Assembly (NCBI RefSeq): GCF_030253575.1
Contig: NC_080559.1
Coordinates: 32,142,501-32,206,500 of the forward strand
Direction: 5' to 3'
Length of the DNA stretch: 64,000 nt
Source: Rhododendron vialii
Lineage: Eukaryota; Streptophyta; Magnoliopsida; Ericales; Ericaceae
The notes under the pieces were generated by a model that saw only the letters and a program-made list of their open reading frames with translations, was not told the DNA's origin and did no database searches. A program made the translations under genes and the position numbers. Position 1 is the first letter of the stretch, and each line of letters starts with the position of its first letter. This document shows, in pieces, positions 34,872 through 46,430 of this stretch.

Positions 34872-37200
34872 GCCAATGTCAGTACAGGGATGTTGAATCT
34901 TTTGCTAAGGGATATTTTCGGTATGGGTGTCAAAAGTTTCTCGAGATTCTGATTAGTATTTGCTAGCCCAAGTCCAAGTATTTTGAGACTTTCAAAAATC
35001 CTTTTGGTGATTTCTTAAAAATGAGGTCTTTTCCAAAGCAAAAGAAAAAAAATCCTTGAAAACAAGTTTCAAAGAGATTTTTTTGGAAACTGATTCTGAA
35101 AACAGATCCAAAAAGCCATTTCAGAAAACTTAAGACAGCTATGGTCTTCATACTAGAGACAGTATGTCAAAACGAAAACGCACTTTCAAAATGTGTAAAT
35201 CTTTGAAAAATGTACGAAAAATGATTCTTTGAAAATGTATGAATCTTCTTCCATCGTACTTGTCTCAAAATTGAAAGAGACAGCAGCTGAGACCGCTTCA
35301 GCAGCAATTGATATTGAAACCGCTGTGGACCCATTGTTTTTCCTTATTTTATCACTATTTCTATTCAAACATTTTCCCCTACAGTTAGCCTATATCTTTC
35401 AATGATCGCAGCAGCAGTCACTTTCTACAACTATCACTTAACGATTAACCATCTTTATTCTTTGTTGCTTTTCCCGTGGCTGCATTCAGATTCCGAGGAA
35501 AGATGACTGGTTGAGATTTTAACCGGGATGAGGAGTAATCCATCATGCCACTCCAGAACTCAAAATTTGTCCTGTGCTTTAAAGCTGCTTTTGATTGCCA
35601 TCTAGAGCTTCGGAGTCAGGTCTTGATCTCGGATGCATTTTCTTGGTTTACAAAGTGGACAAAATGCGGATATGTTACTGCACTCCGGTATACTATGTGG
35701 CCTGACATTTTGTTTGGGCGTCGGATCATGTCTCCGTATGAAGTAAGAAGTCGGATCGTGTCTCTATTCCGCCATATTCTTCGGCCATCTTTTTCGTTTG
35801 GCAGTTGGGAATTTGAGGCGTTTACATCCAATGACCTTGCGACGATCCGCCCAATTATGTCGTTGCAAATTGTACCACTGCCATTTAGTTGGAGAAGCGA
35901 CTGGTGGGCTCTAACATCAGAAGATTCACACTTGGTTTTTTTTTGTCAAACGAACCCTTTGAATTCAAAACATGCACTAAACTTTTAATTTGTTTTTCAT
36001 ATAATTTGATTTATTTTTTTGGGGTATGTATGCGCTGACTCATTTGTTCAAGCCAAGAGGTAAAAGAAACTTTTTCTTAAATATGTGATCATGAAGATCA
36101 TATAACTCGATAAAACAAAATAACTAGGCCCGATGGAAACAAAATCAAAATAAATGTAAGTCTATTATATAGTGTTTTGTATTAAAAAAATTTAGATTTT
36201 TTTCACTCCTGAACTAAAATTCTCCAGTCATCCATATGAACCGCGAGAAAGTAACTTATTGTAAGTTCTTTAGTTCTCAGCCTATTTCTGAAATGAATAG
36301 CCTGTCGTTGACCAGATCGGAGATAAATTAGTTGAGTTGACATGTGTGTAAGCTGACTTAAACATTTCCGACCGTGAAACCAAACAACACAGAGTTTTTC
36401 CTATTGCACATTCATGTTAGATTCGTGTGAGAGAGCCGTCAGAGCATTGACTCAGGAAGCCCTAAATAATTTTTCCTCATAAAAAGGATAAAGGTCAACA
36501 TGCCAAGTTCGTGGTGGAAAATGGACTGATCCAAACTGGGCCCGTAGTTGGGCCCACACTCCAAACCTGCCGTCGCGTGTTAATCTGGGTGCACCGTAAG
36601 AACTGTGCACCGGCACCATGGCCCTCATCATCCTGCGACCAGGTTATAGCGGTTTAGACCCAAATTTACCAACAAAAAAAAATTATTCAGTACCCTTGGG
36701 ATGACAATTGACAAGTTAACGTGGCTCCTTCAACAAACACAATCATATGAGATCTAACACCAAGGGTGCGGTCTGCGATACAACACTAAAACTCGAAGCT
36801 ACAATCATGGTTTTCGATTTGGTACGGTCCTATCCGACCTAGCTTCGGAACTTAAAATGGCTGACCTGTTTAAAAGTTATATCCATATGGAATCCGGTAT
36901 TGGAAAATCTCTCCGAATATACCCTTCTCTTTCTAATCTAAAGACAATCATACCCCTCATTAGATACTAAACAATCAAGTGGTAATCGTAATACTGCTAC
37001 ACTCATTGAATAATCATTCTCTAAACATCTCCCTCATTTTTTCTAGTTAGTACTTCCGAACCCTAATATTGGTTCAAAACTATACCCTTTTCCTCTTTCT
37101 TAATTGAAGTCTCTTCTTAATTGATTACCGCCCTTCGTTTTTAATTTGTCTCTGGACTCGGTTCCTGGGTAGACCAGCGCCTACGAAACAAAACAAAATT
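34872..37200. other. Spacer between WAV2 relic and Alfin-like gene
   Basis: No recognised gene. The first part may be old 3' flank of the hydrolase. The stretch 35545-35990 stays open in one frame but resembles no family and has no supporting splice structure. From about 37080 the sequence becomes pyrimidine-rich, fitting the start of the Alfin-like promoter and leader. Confidence 0.4.
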
Positions 37201-37202
37201 CT

Positions 37203-37238
<36 letters not shown>
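37201..37238 (+). repeat. (CT)n in the probable 5' UTR of the Alfin-like gene
   Basis: About 19 CT units, 148 bp before the start codon. GA/CT tracts in leaders can bind plant BBR/BPC GAGA-binding proteins. Confidence 0.9.
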
Positions 37239-37240
<2 letters not shown>

Positions 37241-37385
37241 GTTGTTGTTTCGAACTGCAAATGTGTCTTCTCTCTCCTCCCTATATCCCCAATTGCTGAG
37301 CAGTATATGCTTATTTCTCCGGTAGAAGTAGTACTAGTTGTGAATAAATCCAACATTTTGTAAACCGAGTTGGGTATTTGATTTC

Positions 37386-40300
37386 ATGGACGGAAGTGGA
37401 CAGTACAACCCTCGAACAGTGGAGGAGGTTTTCAGGGATTTCAAGGGCCGCCGAGCCGGCATGATCAAAGCCCTCACCACCGGTATATACACATCTATCT
37501 TTATACGTACACGTAATATCCGTATATATATATTTTAAAGCATATATCTATATTTATTTTCCAGAGTTTTGAATTTAAGGGTTTTGGATAGGTTTGTATT
37601 TTGGCGCATTCTGGCATGTTTTTATAATTTTGGTATTTTCTGCAGACGTCGAAGAATTTTATCAGCAGTGCGATCCTGGTTAGTTTTAGGGTTTTCGTAT
37701 TTCGTTTTCTTTCTATTTCTGTGTGTTTATTTGTGTCTTCACTTGGTGTTCTACTGTTCTTTTGTACTGTGTTGATTATTGGTTTGGGTTTTACAATGTG
37801 TGCACTGGTGTCTTATTCGGTTATGCTGAGGAAAGCTTCTTTACATTGCTATGATTATTTTCTCATTTTTGGTATATGCCTGGGGTTTGGATTATCGAAT
37901 CCATTGGTTCTGCAGTTATGGTTTACTTCACACTGCAGCTTGATTGTGTGGTTTTTGTCGTGTTACTGTATGTGTATGATTAGTTGTTAGCTTTCAAGTC
38001 ATAATTAGATTCATAAATGCATTTGAACTCACAAATCTTATAACGTGACTAGACTCGTGTATGTCAGTATGTATTTAAGAATATTGGTTTTTGAAGCATG
38101 TAACTGAAGTTAATTACATCAGTTCCTTGCATTCATTAAACTCGATTTCCCCAAAAGGGATTTGTGAAACACTTGTAGTTGGTTAGGGAACAAATGTCAT
38201 CTGTTTCCACTTCAATACCTTTCTCACTTGGATAATTATATTAGTATTTTTGTAATGTTTGAATTATCCTTTCCTTTCTCCCGACATGTATGCGATTTTC
38301 TACAACAACTTATTTTGGTAACCCTGTTTCAGTAATGACATTTATTGTTTTGAGCTCTGATATTCCTTGCAGAGAAAGAAAATCTTTGCCTCTATGGATT
38401 CCCTACTGAGCAGTGGGAAGTTAATTTACCAGCTGAAGAGGTGCCTCCAGAGCTCCCAGAGCCTGCATTAGGCATTAACTTTGCCAGGGATGGGATGCAA
38501 GAGAAAGACTGGTTGGCTCTAGTTGCTGTTCACAGTGATGCATGGTTACTTGCTGTGGCCTTCTATTTTGGTGCTAGATTTGGTTTTGATAAAGCTGACA
38601 GGTGGTTGTTCTTCCCTCTGTCTAACAATGGTGCATTTGAAATTAGAATTTGTAGTTTGCTAAACAAACAATTTTTTCTGTCGACATGCTCCTCTTTTTC
38701 CTTTGTTGAAGCATGGGATCCATTTGTCTGGCAAATATGTGCATTTCAGGAAATGGGGATTGACATTGTTATTGTGGGGTGCATTTCTGTATCTGAAAGT
38801 CTATACATACATTTCATATTTTTACATTTTACTCCCCAAGGTTACCCCCTAGCCTTCTAATTACTGAACCAAAGCTTTTTGGCCATGTGGCACACCAGCA
38901 GTGGGAAAAACGGACTTGGTAGGCATCAGCAGGAGGGATCCTAAACCAAGTGTGTTGGTAGTAGTTCTCTAAGGCCATTTAGCTATTTGATGTTGGCATC
39001 AAGTATTGGAAATGGCAAGATATTGGTTCGAGTCTTGTCTGTTTGAGTCTTGTGTGTTTTCACTGTTGTCTTTTCTGTCTTCTGCCATATGTATTGAATG
39101 TCTTGCATGTGTGTGCTACAAACTGTAGTTCCACATTGTTCAGGGTAATTTAGTTATGAAATCTTGCTGGAACTTGTGGTGCAGGAAACGTCTCTTCAAT
39201 ATGATAAATGATCTCCCATCAATATTTGAGGTTGTGACAGGGAATGCAAAGAAACAAGCGAAGGATAAGTCAGCAGCCTCGAACCATAGTAGCAACAAAT
39301 CCAAGCCAAACTCAAAAGCGGTAAAAGAAACAGCCTCTTACTGTTCTTGAATTATCGTGATTTTTCATGGTTACTCAAATTTTCATTATGCTTTCTGACC
39401 CTAGTATAGAATCAACCTACTGTGCCCCCAAATTGAAGTTTGGACTTCTTTTTTTTATGTTTGAATGTGAATAATCAGCCAAGTAATCAAGGCCATTAGT
39501 GGTTTATCACCTGACGGCACCACCATTCTTCAGCCTATGTAGCTAGCTAGACAATTGTTTGTCTTTTTTCTCATTTTTGGCTGTCGTACTGGTATGTCAA
39601 ACCCTTGCGCCACTGTTTTGGGGACTCGGCTGCTGCATCTGGGGCAGAGTTTATTGTGCTCAGCTCATAATGAAAAACACTTCTGTTGCAGACAGTGGAC
39701 ATCGTAAGCCGTCTGGCTTTCCGCTTTCCTTTTTTCTTGTATGACGATGAACCCTGTGTGCCACATCCAATGGCACATTCACCCACATGCAAGATAGACA
39801 TTGTTATTAGACCTTGCCTCTTTCTCTATGAGATTGGAACTGCATGTCCCCATTTAACAAAATGGGCCTCTCATGTTTGTTCTTCTTGTTTTCAATGTTG
39901 TGTTATATTGGATATATGCCTCAAGTATTCAATCCTGAAATTAGTCTCCAATTATTGGGGTGTTAGTCAATTCTAAGAAGGTGTCGTGTTTGTGTGGGAC
40001 ACTCGTTGAACACACCCCGACAAATGTTGAATGTGTTTTCGAGCTTGTTCTATAGATTGGATATGTTTTGGACACTTGGGGGACACGAGTGTCTGTTGCT
40101 CTCTTGACACACGAGTTTTTGGGGAAGTTTGATTACTTGGAGCCTGACAACTAAAATCAAAAGGAGGTCAAGATTCATACCTATTGATGCACGTCTCTTT
40201 TGGCCTTTTGTTTTGATGAACAGAGTTTATATTGCTGCTGTGATGAACACCTTTGAAACAACAATATATATTGTGTTGGAAAGTGTGCCCTATTTTATGC

Positions 40301-41149
40301 GCATCTTTGGCCATTTTCTACAATACGCGAATTATTCCCGTCCAATCATTGTATTTACTTCTTTTATTCCATATTTTTATTGGGTCGCTTTTATTGTATC
40401 TCGTAGCATATGAACCGTGATCATCACTTTGTTGGAGCTCTTTGGTTTGTTGTTTATGATTCGTACTCCCAAGTTCTCGTTGTGGTTATTTCTCACTACT
40501 CATAGGCGTTTATTAAACCTTCACCCTTAGGCTTTGTCAAGAAGCGAATATAATCTATTTATTTCTCAAGAGTTTAGTCATTGTGCGTTCTTCCTCTTAA
40601 AGAGTATAAAGCAAACCATGAGGTTGGCACGTCTCTTGGGGAATCAACAAGAATTAAGAGGTCCGATCTCTTGTTTTTCCTCCTCTTTTTTCACCATATT
40701 TTTCTCTTAATCCACCCCTTGCATAGCACTTGGCTCCAAGTTCTCTGGCAAAATCGAACTCTCTTACCCTGACCATCAGAGGAATGCTTTTTATTCTCCT
40801 TTTGAACTTCTTTTAAGGTGTTTTCACAGTTGTTGCATGCCTCACTGTATTTTAATGCTTCCTCTTTTGGAAACGAAAACAGCGAGGTTCTGAACCCCAG
40901 GGCAAAAACGGAAAGCCGAAGGATGAGGAGGAGGAGGGATTGGAGGAGGAAGAAGAGGAGGACGAGCACGGGGATACCTTGTGCGGAGCATGCGGAGAGA
41001 ACTATGGTACAGATGAGTTCTGGATTTGTTGTGACATATGTGAAAGGTGGTTCCACGGCAAGTGCGTGAAGATCACTCCAGCTAGGGCTGAGCACATCAA
41101 GCAGTACAAGTGCCCTTCATGCAGCAGTAACAAGAGAGCGCGGCCTTAG
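37386..41149 (+). CDS. AL5: Alfin-like PHD-finger protein, complete, 5 exons
   Basis: Alfin-like proteins are plant nuclear readers of H3K4me3 that act in chromatin repression. Exons: 37386-37482, 37646-37678, 38373-38601, 39185-39320, 40883-41149; phases agree, giving 253 residues, the usual family length. The N-terminal Alfin (DUF3594) domain is clear: [79 protein letters not shown] basic/serine linker and an acidic run ([18 protein letters not shown]) lead to the C-terminal PHD finger at ~199-247: [19 protein letters not shown] and CPSC give the Cys4-His-Cys3 zinc ligands, with the aromatic-cage Trp in DEFWICCD. The AL5 name rests on synteny with WAV2 and myosin XI-K, not on a tree. Intron 4 is long (1.56 kb). 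Confidence 0.95.
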
Positions 41150-41734
41150 ATACCAATGTGGATTTTTCTCTTATCTCGTGCATGTCTCCTCCATCTTGCA
41201 CTCAACTAACTGTTCAGTTTGTCATTTTCATTTTTCATCTCTTACTTTTTCATGAACTTCTTTTGAATTCAGTACCAAGGTCCTGTTAATCTAGGTTTTT
41301 TCGGATACATCACTTGTTTGCATCTATGAATGTTCTCTGTTTCATTCTGATTGAACATATTCTCAGTTGTGAATGTAGGAATGTTTTCTCAAGCCTGTCT
41401 TTGGATCTTCAATATGTGGGTGTGGTGGGAAAAAGAGGAGTGGGAGATTTTTTTTCCTACCCTTCTCCTTTTCTTTTTATCCCACGTATCCAAGATGCAA
41501 ACAGAAATACAAGTTTTTGTTGATGACAATGGCGTTTTGCATCTGTTTTACGGTACATTATATGCACAGATTAATGCATCGATACTAACCCGTAGCTAGC
41601 TGTGTTTGGATCTTCAATATGTTTGGTGTGGGTACGGGATTGGTACGTAGGTGGATAAGAAAAAAGTGGTTTGCCTATGTAATTTGCCCACGTGTCCTTC
41701 TACCTCTCTCTTCCTCCGCCAATGTCGGCGTCGT

Positions 41735-41860
41735 AATGTCCGAAGCACAGCCTGAATAAATTGAGAGGTGAGGTTGCTTGTGAGAAGCCAGCTTGAGAAT
41801 GTCCGAAGCACAGCCTGAACAAATTGAGAGGTGAGGTTGCTTGTGAGAAGCCAGCTTGAG
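41735..41860 (+). repeat. 63-bp tandem duplication, one mismatch
   Basis: AATGTCCGAAGCACAGCCTG... occurs twice head to tail (41735-41797, 41798-41860) with a single T/C difference. Very recent. Confidence 0.95.
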
Positions 41861-41867
41861 GGCATTT

Positions 41868-42005
41868 TCATAAGGTAGTTCAAATGGTAAGGTGCTTTCT
41901 TTATCGGGATGAGGTCCTAGATTCAATTATCACCGTGAGGTTCCATTCCCTTCCCCTTAGATTAGTTTAGCGAAGGGTTCTTGCATGTACACGCAATAAA
42001 AAAAA
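41868..42005 (+). mobile_element. tRNA-derived SINE (about 138 bp)
   Basis: A-box-like GGTAGTTCAAATGGTAAGG (41874-41892) and B-box-like GGTCCTAGATTCAATTATC (41912-41930) lie at Pol III spacing, followed by CACCGTGAGGTTCCATTCCC and ending ATGTACACGCAATAAAAAAA. The body recurs, diverged, at 42690-42775. This matches the layout of plant tRNA-related SINEs. Confidence 0.6.
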
Positions 42006-42177
42006 GGGATCATCTCCATTGTCAACCAAAACATTTGTTATTGCAGGCAACAGGTTACCAAAAAGCAAGCTCCATTGGATTGGATTAGCCATATTTCTTG
42101 CCAAATTCTGGCGCAGAGTTCACCGAACTTCCAACCAAATGATCACTCACTCTCTCTCTCTGCCACTGGTTTGCTTA

Positions 42178-42550
42178 GAGCATGTACACCAATAGTTGTG
42201 TATTTTAGCTACTCAATAATTCATTTTTTTTTAATTTTATCTATTCAAATCTCTCTAAACCCTACACCAATCCTCTCTATTACCATCTCTATCCTTATAA
42301 AATACTATAAAACTTTACTATTCATCCAACACTAGAGTTCCATTGGGGAGAGGGAGAGAGAGGAAGAGAGAGAAACAATCATTGTTTAATGGGATAACTC
42401 ATGAATAGTTCTAAGGTATTAATACCGAGCCAAACCACCAAGAGTTATTTTACCTTTGTGTTTTGCTACGCTGGTGCAAAACACTTTTTCTTATTTTGAC
42501 AAGCTAAAATAGATAAAAAGCTTTTTTTACCTTGACTAGTAAACTTGCTC
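42178..42550. mobile_element. Tourist-like MITE (373 bp)
   Basis: Ends GAGCATGTACACC and mirror AGTAAACTTGCTC (9 of 13 pair), flanked by TTA on both sides (42175-42177, 42551-42553). Interior AT-rich, non-coding, with a (GAGA)n patch. Confidence 0.6.
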
Positions 42551-42667
42551 TTAATTGAACAGTATTGCTTAATTTAGAGATAATGTTATTGCTACATCTC
42601 AAAATTGGGATAATGTTTGAGCTAATACTGGTCTGGGATTACAAAAACCTAACTAAAGATGATTATT

Positions 42668-42775
42668 AGAATTAGGTTTCGTTTTGGTTGGTATCGTGAG
42701 GTTTCATTCGCGACCTCTCAAATTAGGTTAGAGAAGTCTCCTGATCGCATAAAGTAAAAAGCAGATGCTCTTAAT
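42668..42775 (+). mobile_element. Diverged 3' part of the same SINE family
   Basis: ATCGTGAGGTTTCATTCGCG, CTCAAATTAGGTTAGAGAAG and GATCGCATAAAGTAAAAAG align in order with the body and tail of the SINE at 41868. The Pol III head is missing or unrecognisable. Confidence 0.5.
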
Positions 42776-43815
42776 AACTAGCTTAGGCCCCAATGAAATT
42801 CTGTTGCTATCTTGTAATTCATACTAAGGCCCCGCTAAGGAAAATAAATATTTACTTTTTGAATTTAAGGTGATATATGAGAGAATGATCTATCTTGTAA
42901 AACGAGAAATAAATACTTAAAAATAAGATCCTTAACAGAACGGGGCCTAAGTAAATATGATTTTCTCATAAACTTGTGGGGGCCGGTAATAAACTGTCTT
43001 CATCTACACGGTTTTACACCATAAGTTTCTCCACCTCTTGGGTGTTTTTCCTCTCTCGATATTAGATCTTGGAGTTTTCTCCATTTTCGTCCATCACCCC
43101 ATCCTCCTCCCCTAACCACCAGCACCAACCACCTCTCTCATGTTTGTTTTCCTCCTCCGCCGCTCCTCCTCCACTGATTCACCGCGTAGTCAAGTGTTTT
43201 GTCACTGGTTTTTTGCGTTATGGTTGTTTGGGGTTGGTGAGGTCGTCTGGGTCTAGATGAAAACGGAGCCTTGGCCTCGGGATGGTATGTGATGGTGCGA
43301 CTCGTCGTTAACTCGGTGTGACTCGGGGATGGGCTACTCGGGTGACTTGGTTACGGGTTATTGACTGGTGTTTTTTTTCTCTTTTTAGATTGTAGTTGTT
43401 GTTTATCATGGTTATTATCGGTTAATGTAGTCCAATTTTACTTTTAAAGATTTCAGTATTAAGTCTCGAGAGCTTGTTCTCTGGTCTACAAGTGACTAAA
43501 TATCTTTGCTTCGTGAGCAATTACTTGCAATCTATCTATCTTTCTTTGGCAATTGCCGTAATTCCTGTCGTTGAGGTCCAATTGGTTAGTTTTGGTTGGT
43601 TACGTTTTCGTGGCTACAATAGGCGGGATGGCAGCAGCTTTCTCTCAAAAAATTATCTAGTTCACTCGATTTGCATCCAGTCCTGATCTCTGTAATTTGA
43701 TCTCCGGACTCCCCGGTCATTGTCCTGATCTCTGTAATTTGATTTTTTGATCTACTAATACTATTTAATTTAACTGAAATGCTAATCGCAAAAAAGATTT
43801 GCAGAGAACCATGCA

Positions 43816-44105
43816 AGAAAAAACGCGTTTGGACCCATTTCGAGTTCCACAAAAATCTAGAAAATATCCATAAATTTGTGAATATTATTTTATGGGACTC
43901 CTATAAAAAATCAGCTCCAACGAACATCGGTAAGTATTACTTTTAGATTTATAGAGTTTTGCCCTATAAATCCAAAAGTAATACTTACCGATATCCGTCG
44001 AAACTTATTTTTAATAAGACCCTATAAAATAATATTCAAAAATTTACGAATATTTTTCTAGATTTTTGTGAGATTCGAAATAAACCTAAACGTTTTTTTT
44101 CTTTC
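43816..44105. mobile_element. Foldback element F9 (290 bp) inside duplication copy 1
   Basis: Outer arms CGCGTTTGGACCCATTTCGA, CACAAAAATCTAGAAAATAT with mirrors; inner arms ATCGGTAAGTATTACTTTTA / CAAAAGTAATACTTACCGAT nearly perfect. An AATCAGCTCCAACGA word sits where F2/F3/F7 have CAGCTCAATCC. No coding content. Confidence 0.85.
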
Positions 44106-44548
44106 CTTGATTTTCTGCCAATTTTTTTTGCGAATAGCAGGGCTATTTAATTTAATGACAATGGTTTGAATTTTTAAAAAAACGTGGAGGCCACGTAATG
44201 GAGAGAGAGAGAGAGAGAGAGAGACAGGATATGATGATGATAGAGAAAGGTCGTCACTGCTGGTTGCTATTATCCAACAGAAAACGAAAATAATACACTT
44301 TGTTTGGTTGAGATTTTAGAAAGTTATTTTTGAAAGTTGAGTGGTAATAAGTGGAGAGAGATAGAGAGAGAAATTTATTGAAAACTGTGTCGAGAGTAAA
44401 AGTTACTCTCAAAATGGTGAACCAAGCGGGGTGACTGACACGGAGGTAAAATATCTCATCAGAGTGTTTGGATTAATTCACACCTTCCTCTCACAGGTAA
44501 AATATAGGGATGTCAAATGGGCGGATTTGTGTCAAATTGAATAAGTTA

Positions 44549-44783
44549 CTTCCTCCGTCGCAATTTTCTTGTTTCAGTTCTATTTTAATCGGATAAAAAA
44601 ATTAGTTATATCTTTAAATTGGTAATGAATTTTATATCCAATATGAATATTGTTTGATAGATCTCGATTTGTTCTATAATACAATGTTTTCAAATCATCT
44701 AAAACATTATAAATTACAAAATATAATCAATTGAAAAGTGGCACGAACTCCAAAAAGTGACAACTAAATTGGGACGGAGGTAG
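44549..44783. mobile_element. Stowaway-like MITE
   Basis: Ends CTTCCTCCGTCGCAATTT and mirror AAATTGGGACGGAGGTAG with TA at 44547-44548 and 44784-44785; 235 bp, AT-rich, non-coding. Confidence 0.88.
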
Positions 44784-44824
44784 TATTAGTGGATTGATTC
44801 TTTAACGAGTCATTGACTCATTTA

Positions 44825-44958
44825 GGGGAAAATGACGGCTAAGGACGTGTTTAGATAATTAATTCTTGTTAAGGACAAGCTAAGAACATTTGTTAATGCT
44901 GAAAATGTCATTGGCGGGTATTAATTATCTAAACACGTCCTAGGCCGTCATTTTCCCC
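44825..44958. mobile_element. Complete GGGGAAAATGACGG MITE (134 bp)
   Basis: Ends GGGGAAAATGACGGCTAAGG / CCTAGGCCGTCATTTTCCCC, sub-terminal CGTGTTTAGATAATTAATTC / ATTAATTATCTAAACACG. Flanked by TCATTTA on both sides (44818-44824, 44959-44965), at least a 7-bp target duplication. Same family as 29863 and 30048. Confidence 0.88.
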
Positions 44959-45070
44959 TCATTTAGACCCAATTAGTTATGAGCTCAATTACCCATACCC
45001 AACCCAACCCAATCCATTTATTTGAAATCAAATCCGATCCGCCCATTAACGCAATTAAAATTAAAAATAA

Positions 45071-45209
45071 CTAAAATACCCATATACACTGAAATGACCG
45101 TATCACCCTTGTACATTTAAATTATCAAATTACCCTTGCATACTAAAATTACCATAATACCCCTATATACTAAAATGACCAAATTACCCCTGTATACTAA
45201 AATTATTGA
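45071..45209 (+). repeat. Diverged tandem repeat, unit about 30-37 bp
   Basis: Repeats of the pattern TAC(C)CCTATATACTAAAATGACC / AAATTACCCTTGCATACTAAAATTACC, about four units. Confidence 0.75.
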
Positions 45210-46092
45210 TCCGAATGGAGATTCTGCAAAAATTTTAGGAATTTTTAAACTTAGCAGTTCAGAGTTTTGGGGGTTTTTTGTACTTGATTTTCTCTTCTAA
45301 ATTGTTAGTGATTATTATGTCCAGATTAGCTTCTTTAAACCTTCTGTCAGATTGGGCCAAATCTGTGGGCTATCTCCACCCCCAATCTCTTTTATAACAG
45401 TAATGTACCTTTAACAATCAATATTCAATAGTAGCTTGCAAAATTGATTTCAAAGAAAAAAAAAGTAAGAAAAAAAAAGGTGAAAGTACGTCGTTTCCCA
45501 TCTCTTTTCTTTTCATGTTCTTTTTTTCTTTTTTTCCTAGGGTAGGTTTGGATTGAAAAGTTATTTTATTTTATTTGCATTTGTTTATTTACATCAAACT
45601 TTTGTGACTTATTGATTCGTCTTGACGAGCAGAATCGAAAAAGTAAATTTTTTTTGATTGAACCTCAATTTTTTGAATAAAGACAAAAATAAATCAAAAA
45701 GACAACCAGCATATTAACTAATTGATTACGATAAATTGGACCCGATTTTTCCTTTTTAGATTGTAGTTGTTGTTTATCATGGTTATTATCGGTATTTTAG
45801 TTATTGATTGTCTTGTGCCGGATCTGCATATTACGGGTTATTTGACTTCTTACAATCTATCTTTCTTTGGCAATTTCTGTCGTTGTGGTCCAATTGGTTA
45901 AGTTTTGGTTGGTTACGTTTTTGGGGCTACAATAGGCGGGATGGCAGCAGCTCTCTTTCCAAAAACCATCTAGTTCACTCGTTCTGTATCCAATCCTGAT
46001 CTATCTCTGTAATTTGATCTCTGGACTCCCCCGTCATTGTCTTGATCTCTGTAATTTCATCTTTGGATCTATTAATATTTAATTTAGAAAAA

Positions 46093-46193
46093 TGATTTTG
46101 ACACTATATTTTTTGTTAACGTTACTTCTCTGCAAGTGTATTTTTGACACTTACAGGAAAGTGGAGTTAACAAAAAAAGGAATGCCAAAATCA
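46093..46193. mobile_element. 101-bp foldback element inside duplication copy 2
   Basis: Arms TGATTTTGACACTATATTTT...GTTAACG and mirror GTTAACAAAAAAAGGAATGCC...AAAATCA, with inner CTGCAAGTGT / ACACTTACAG. It stands where copy 1 carries F9, between the CTGTAATTT repeat and the ACAATGG word. Confidence 0.7.
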
Positions 46194-46430
46194 GCGGCCT
46201 TAATTTAATGACAATGGTTTGACTTTTAATTACAAAAAAACGTGGAGGCCACGTAATGGAGAGAGAGAGAGAGAGAGAGAGAATGATATGATGATGATTG
46301 AGAATGGTCATCACTGCTGGTTGCTATCATCCAACAAAAAACGAAAAAATAATAGTAGGACACATAGGTAAAATATCTCATCAGAGTGTTTGGATTAATT
46401 CACACATCTCTCTCTCATAGGTAAAAAATA

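Larger units (their letters stand above)
43381..46430 (+). repeat. Direct segmental duplication (43381-44508 and 45752-46430)
   Basis: Both copies begin TTTTTAGATTGTAGTTGTTG and share, in order, CAATCTATCTTTCTTTGGCA, GGTTGGTTACGTTTT, ATAGGCGGGATGGCAGCAGC, ATCTAGTTCACTCG, a GTCATTGTC(C/T)TGATCTCTG repeat, ACAATGGTTTGA, AACGTGGAGGCCACGTAATG followed by (GA)n, and TCTCATCAGAGTGTTTGGAT. At the equivalent point copy 1 carries foldback element F9 and copy 2 a different 101-bp foldback. The 1.24 kb between them holds a Stowaway, a small MITE and a minisatellite. No gene is recognised in either copy. Confidence 0.85.

Noticed and set aside
35545..35988. 147-codon open frame in the spacer before the Alfin-like gene
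   Set aside because: No recognisable domain, no matching splice structure, and no support beyond openness; kept as spacer.
40691..41095. 134-codon open frame antisense to the Alfin-like PHD exon
   Set aside because: The sense strand encodes the Cys4-His-Cys3 finger; the antisense frame has no features.
43069..43260. Short Ser/Pro-rich frame starting MEFSPFSSITPSS before the duplicated segment
   Set aside because: Low complexity, no conserved motif and no downstream exon; possibly an old leader but not supportable as a gene.
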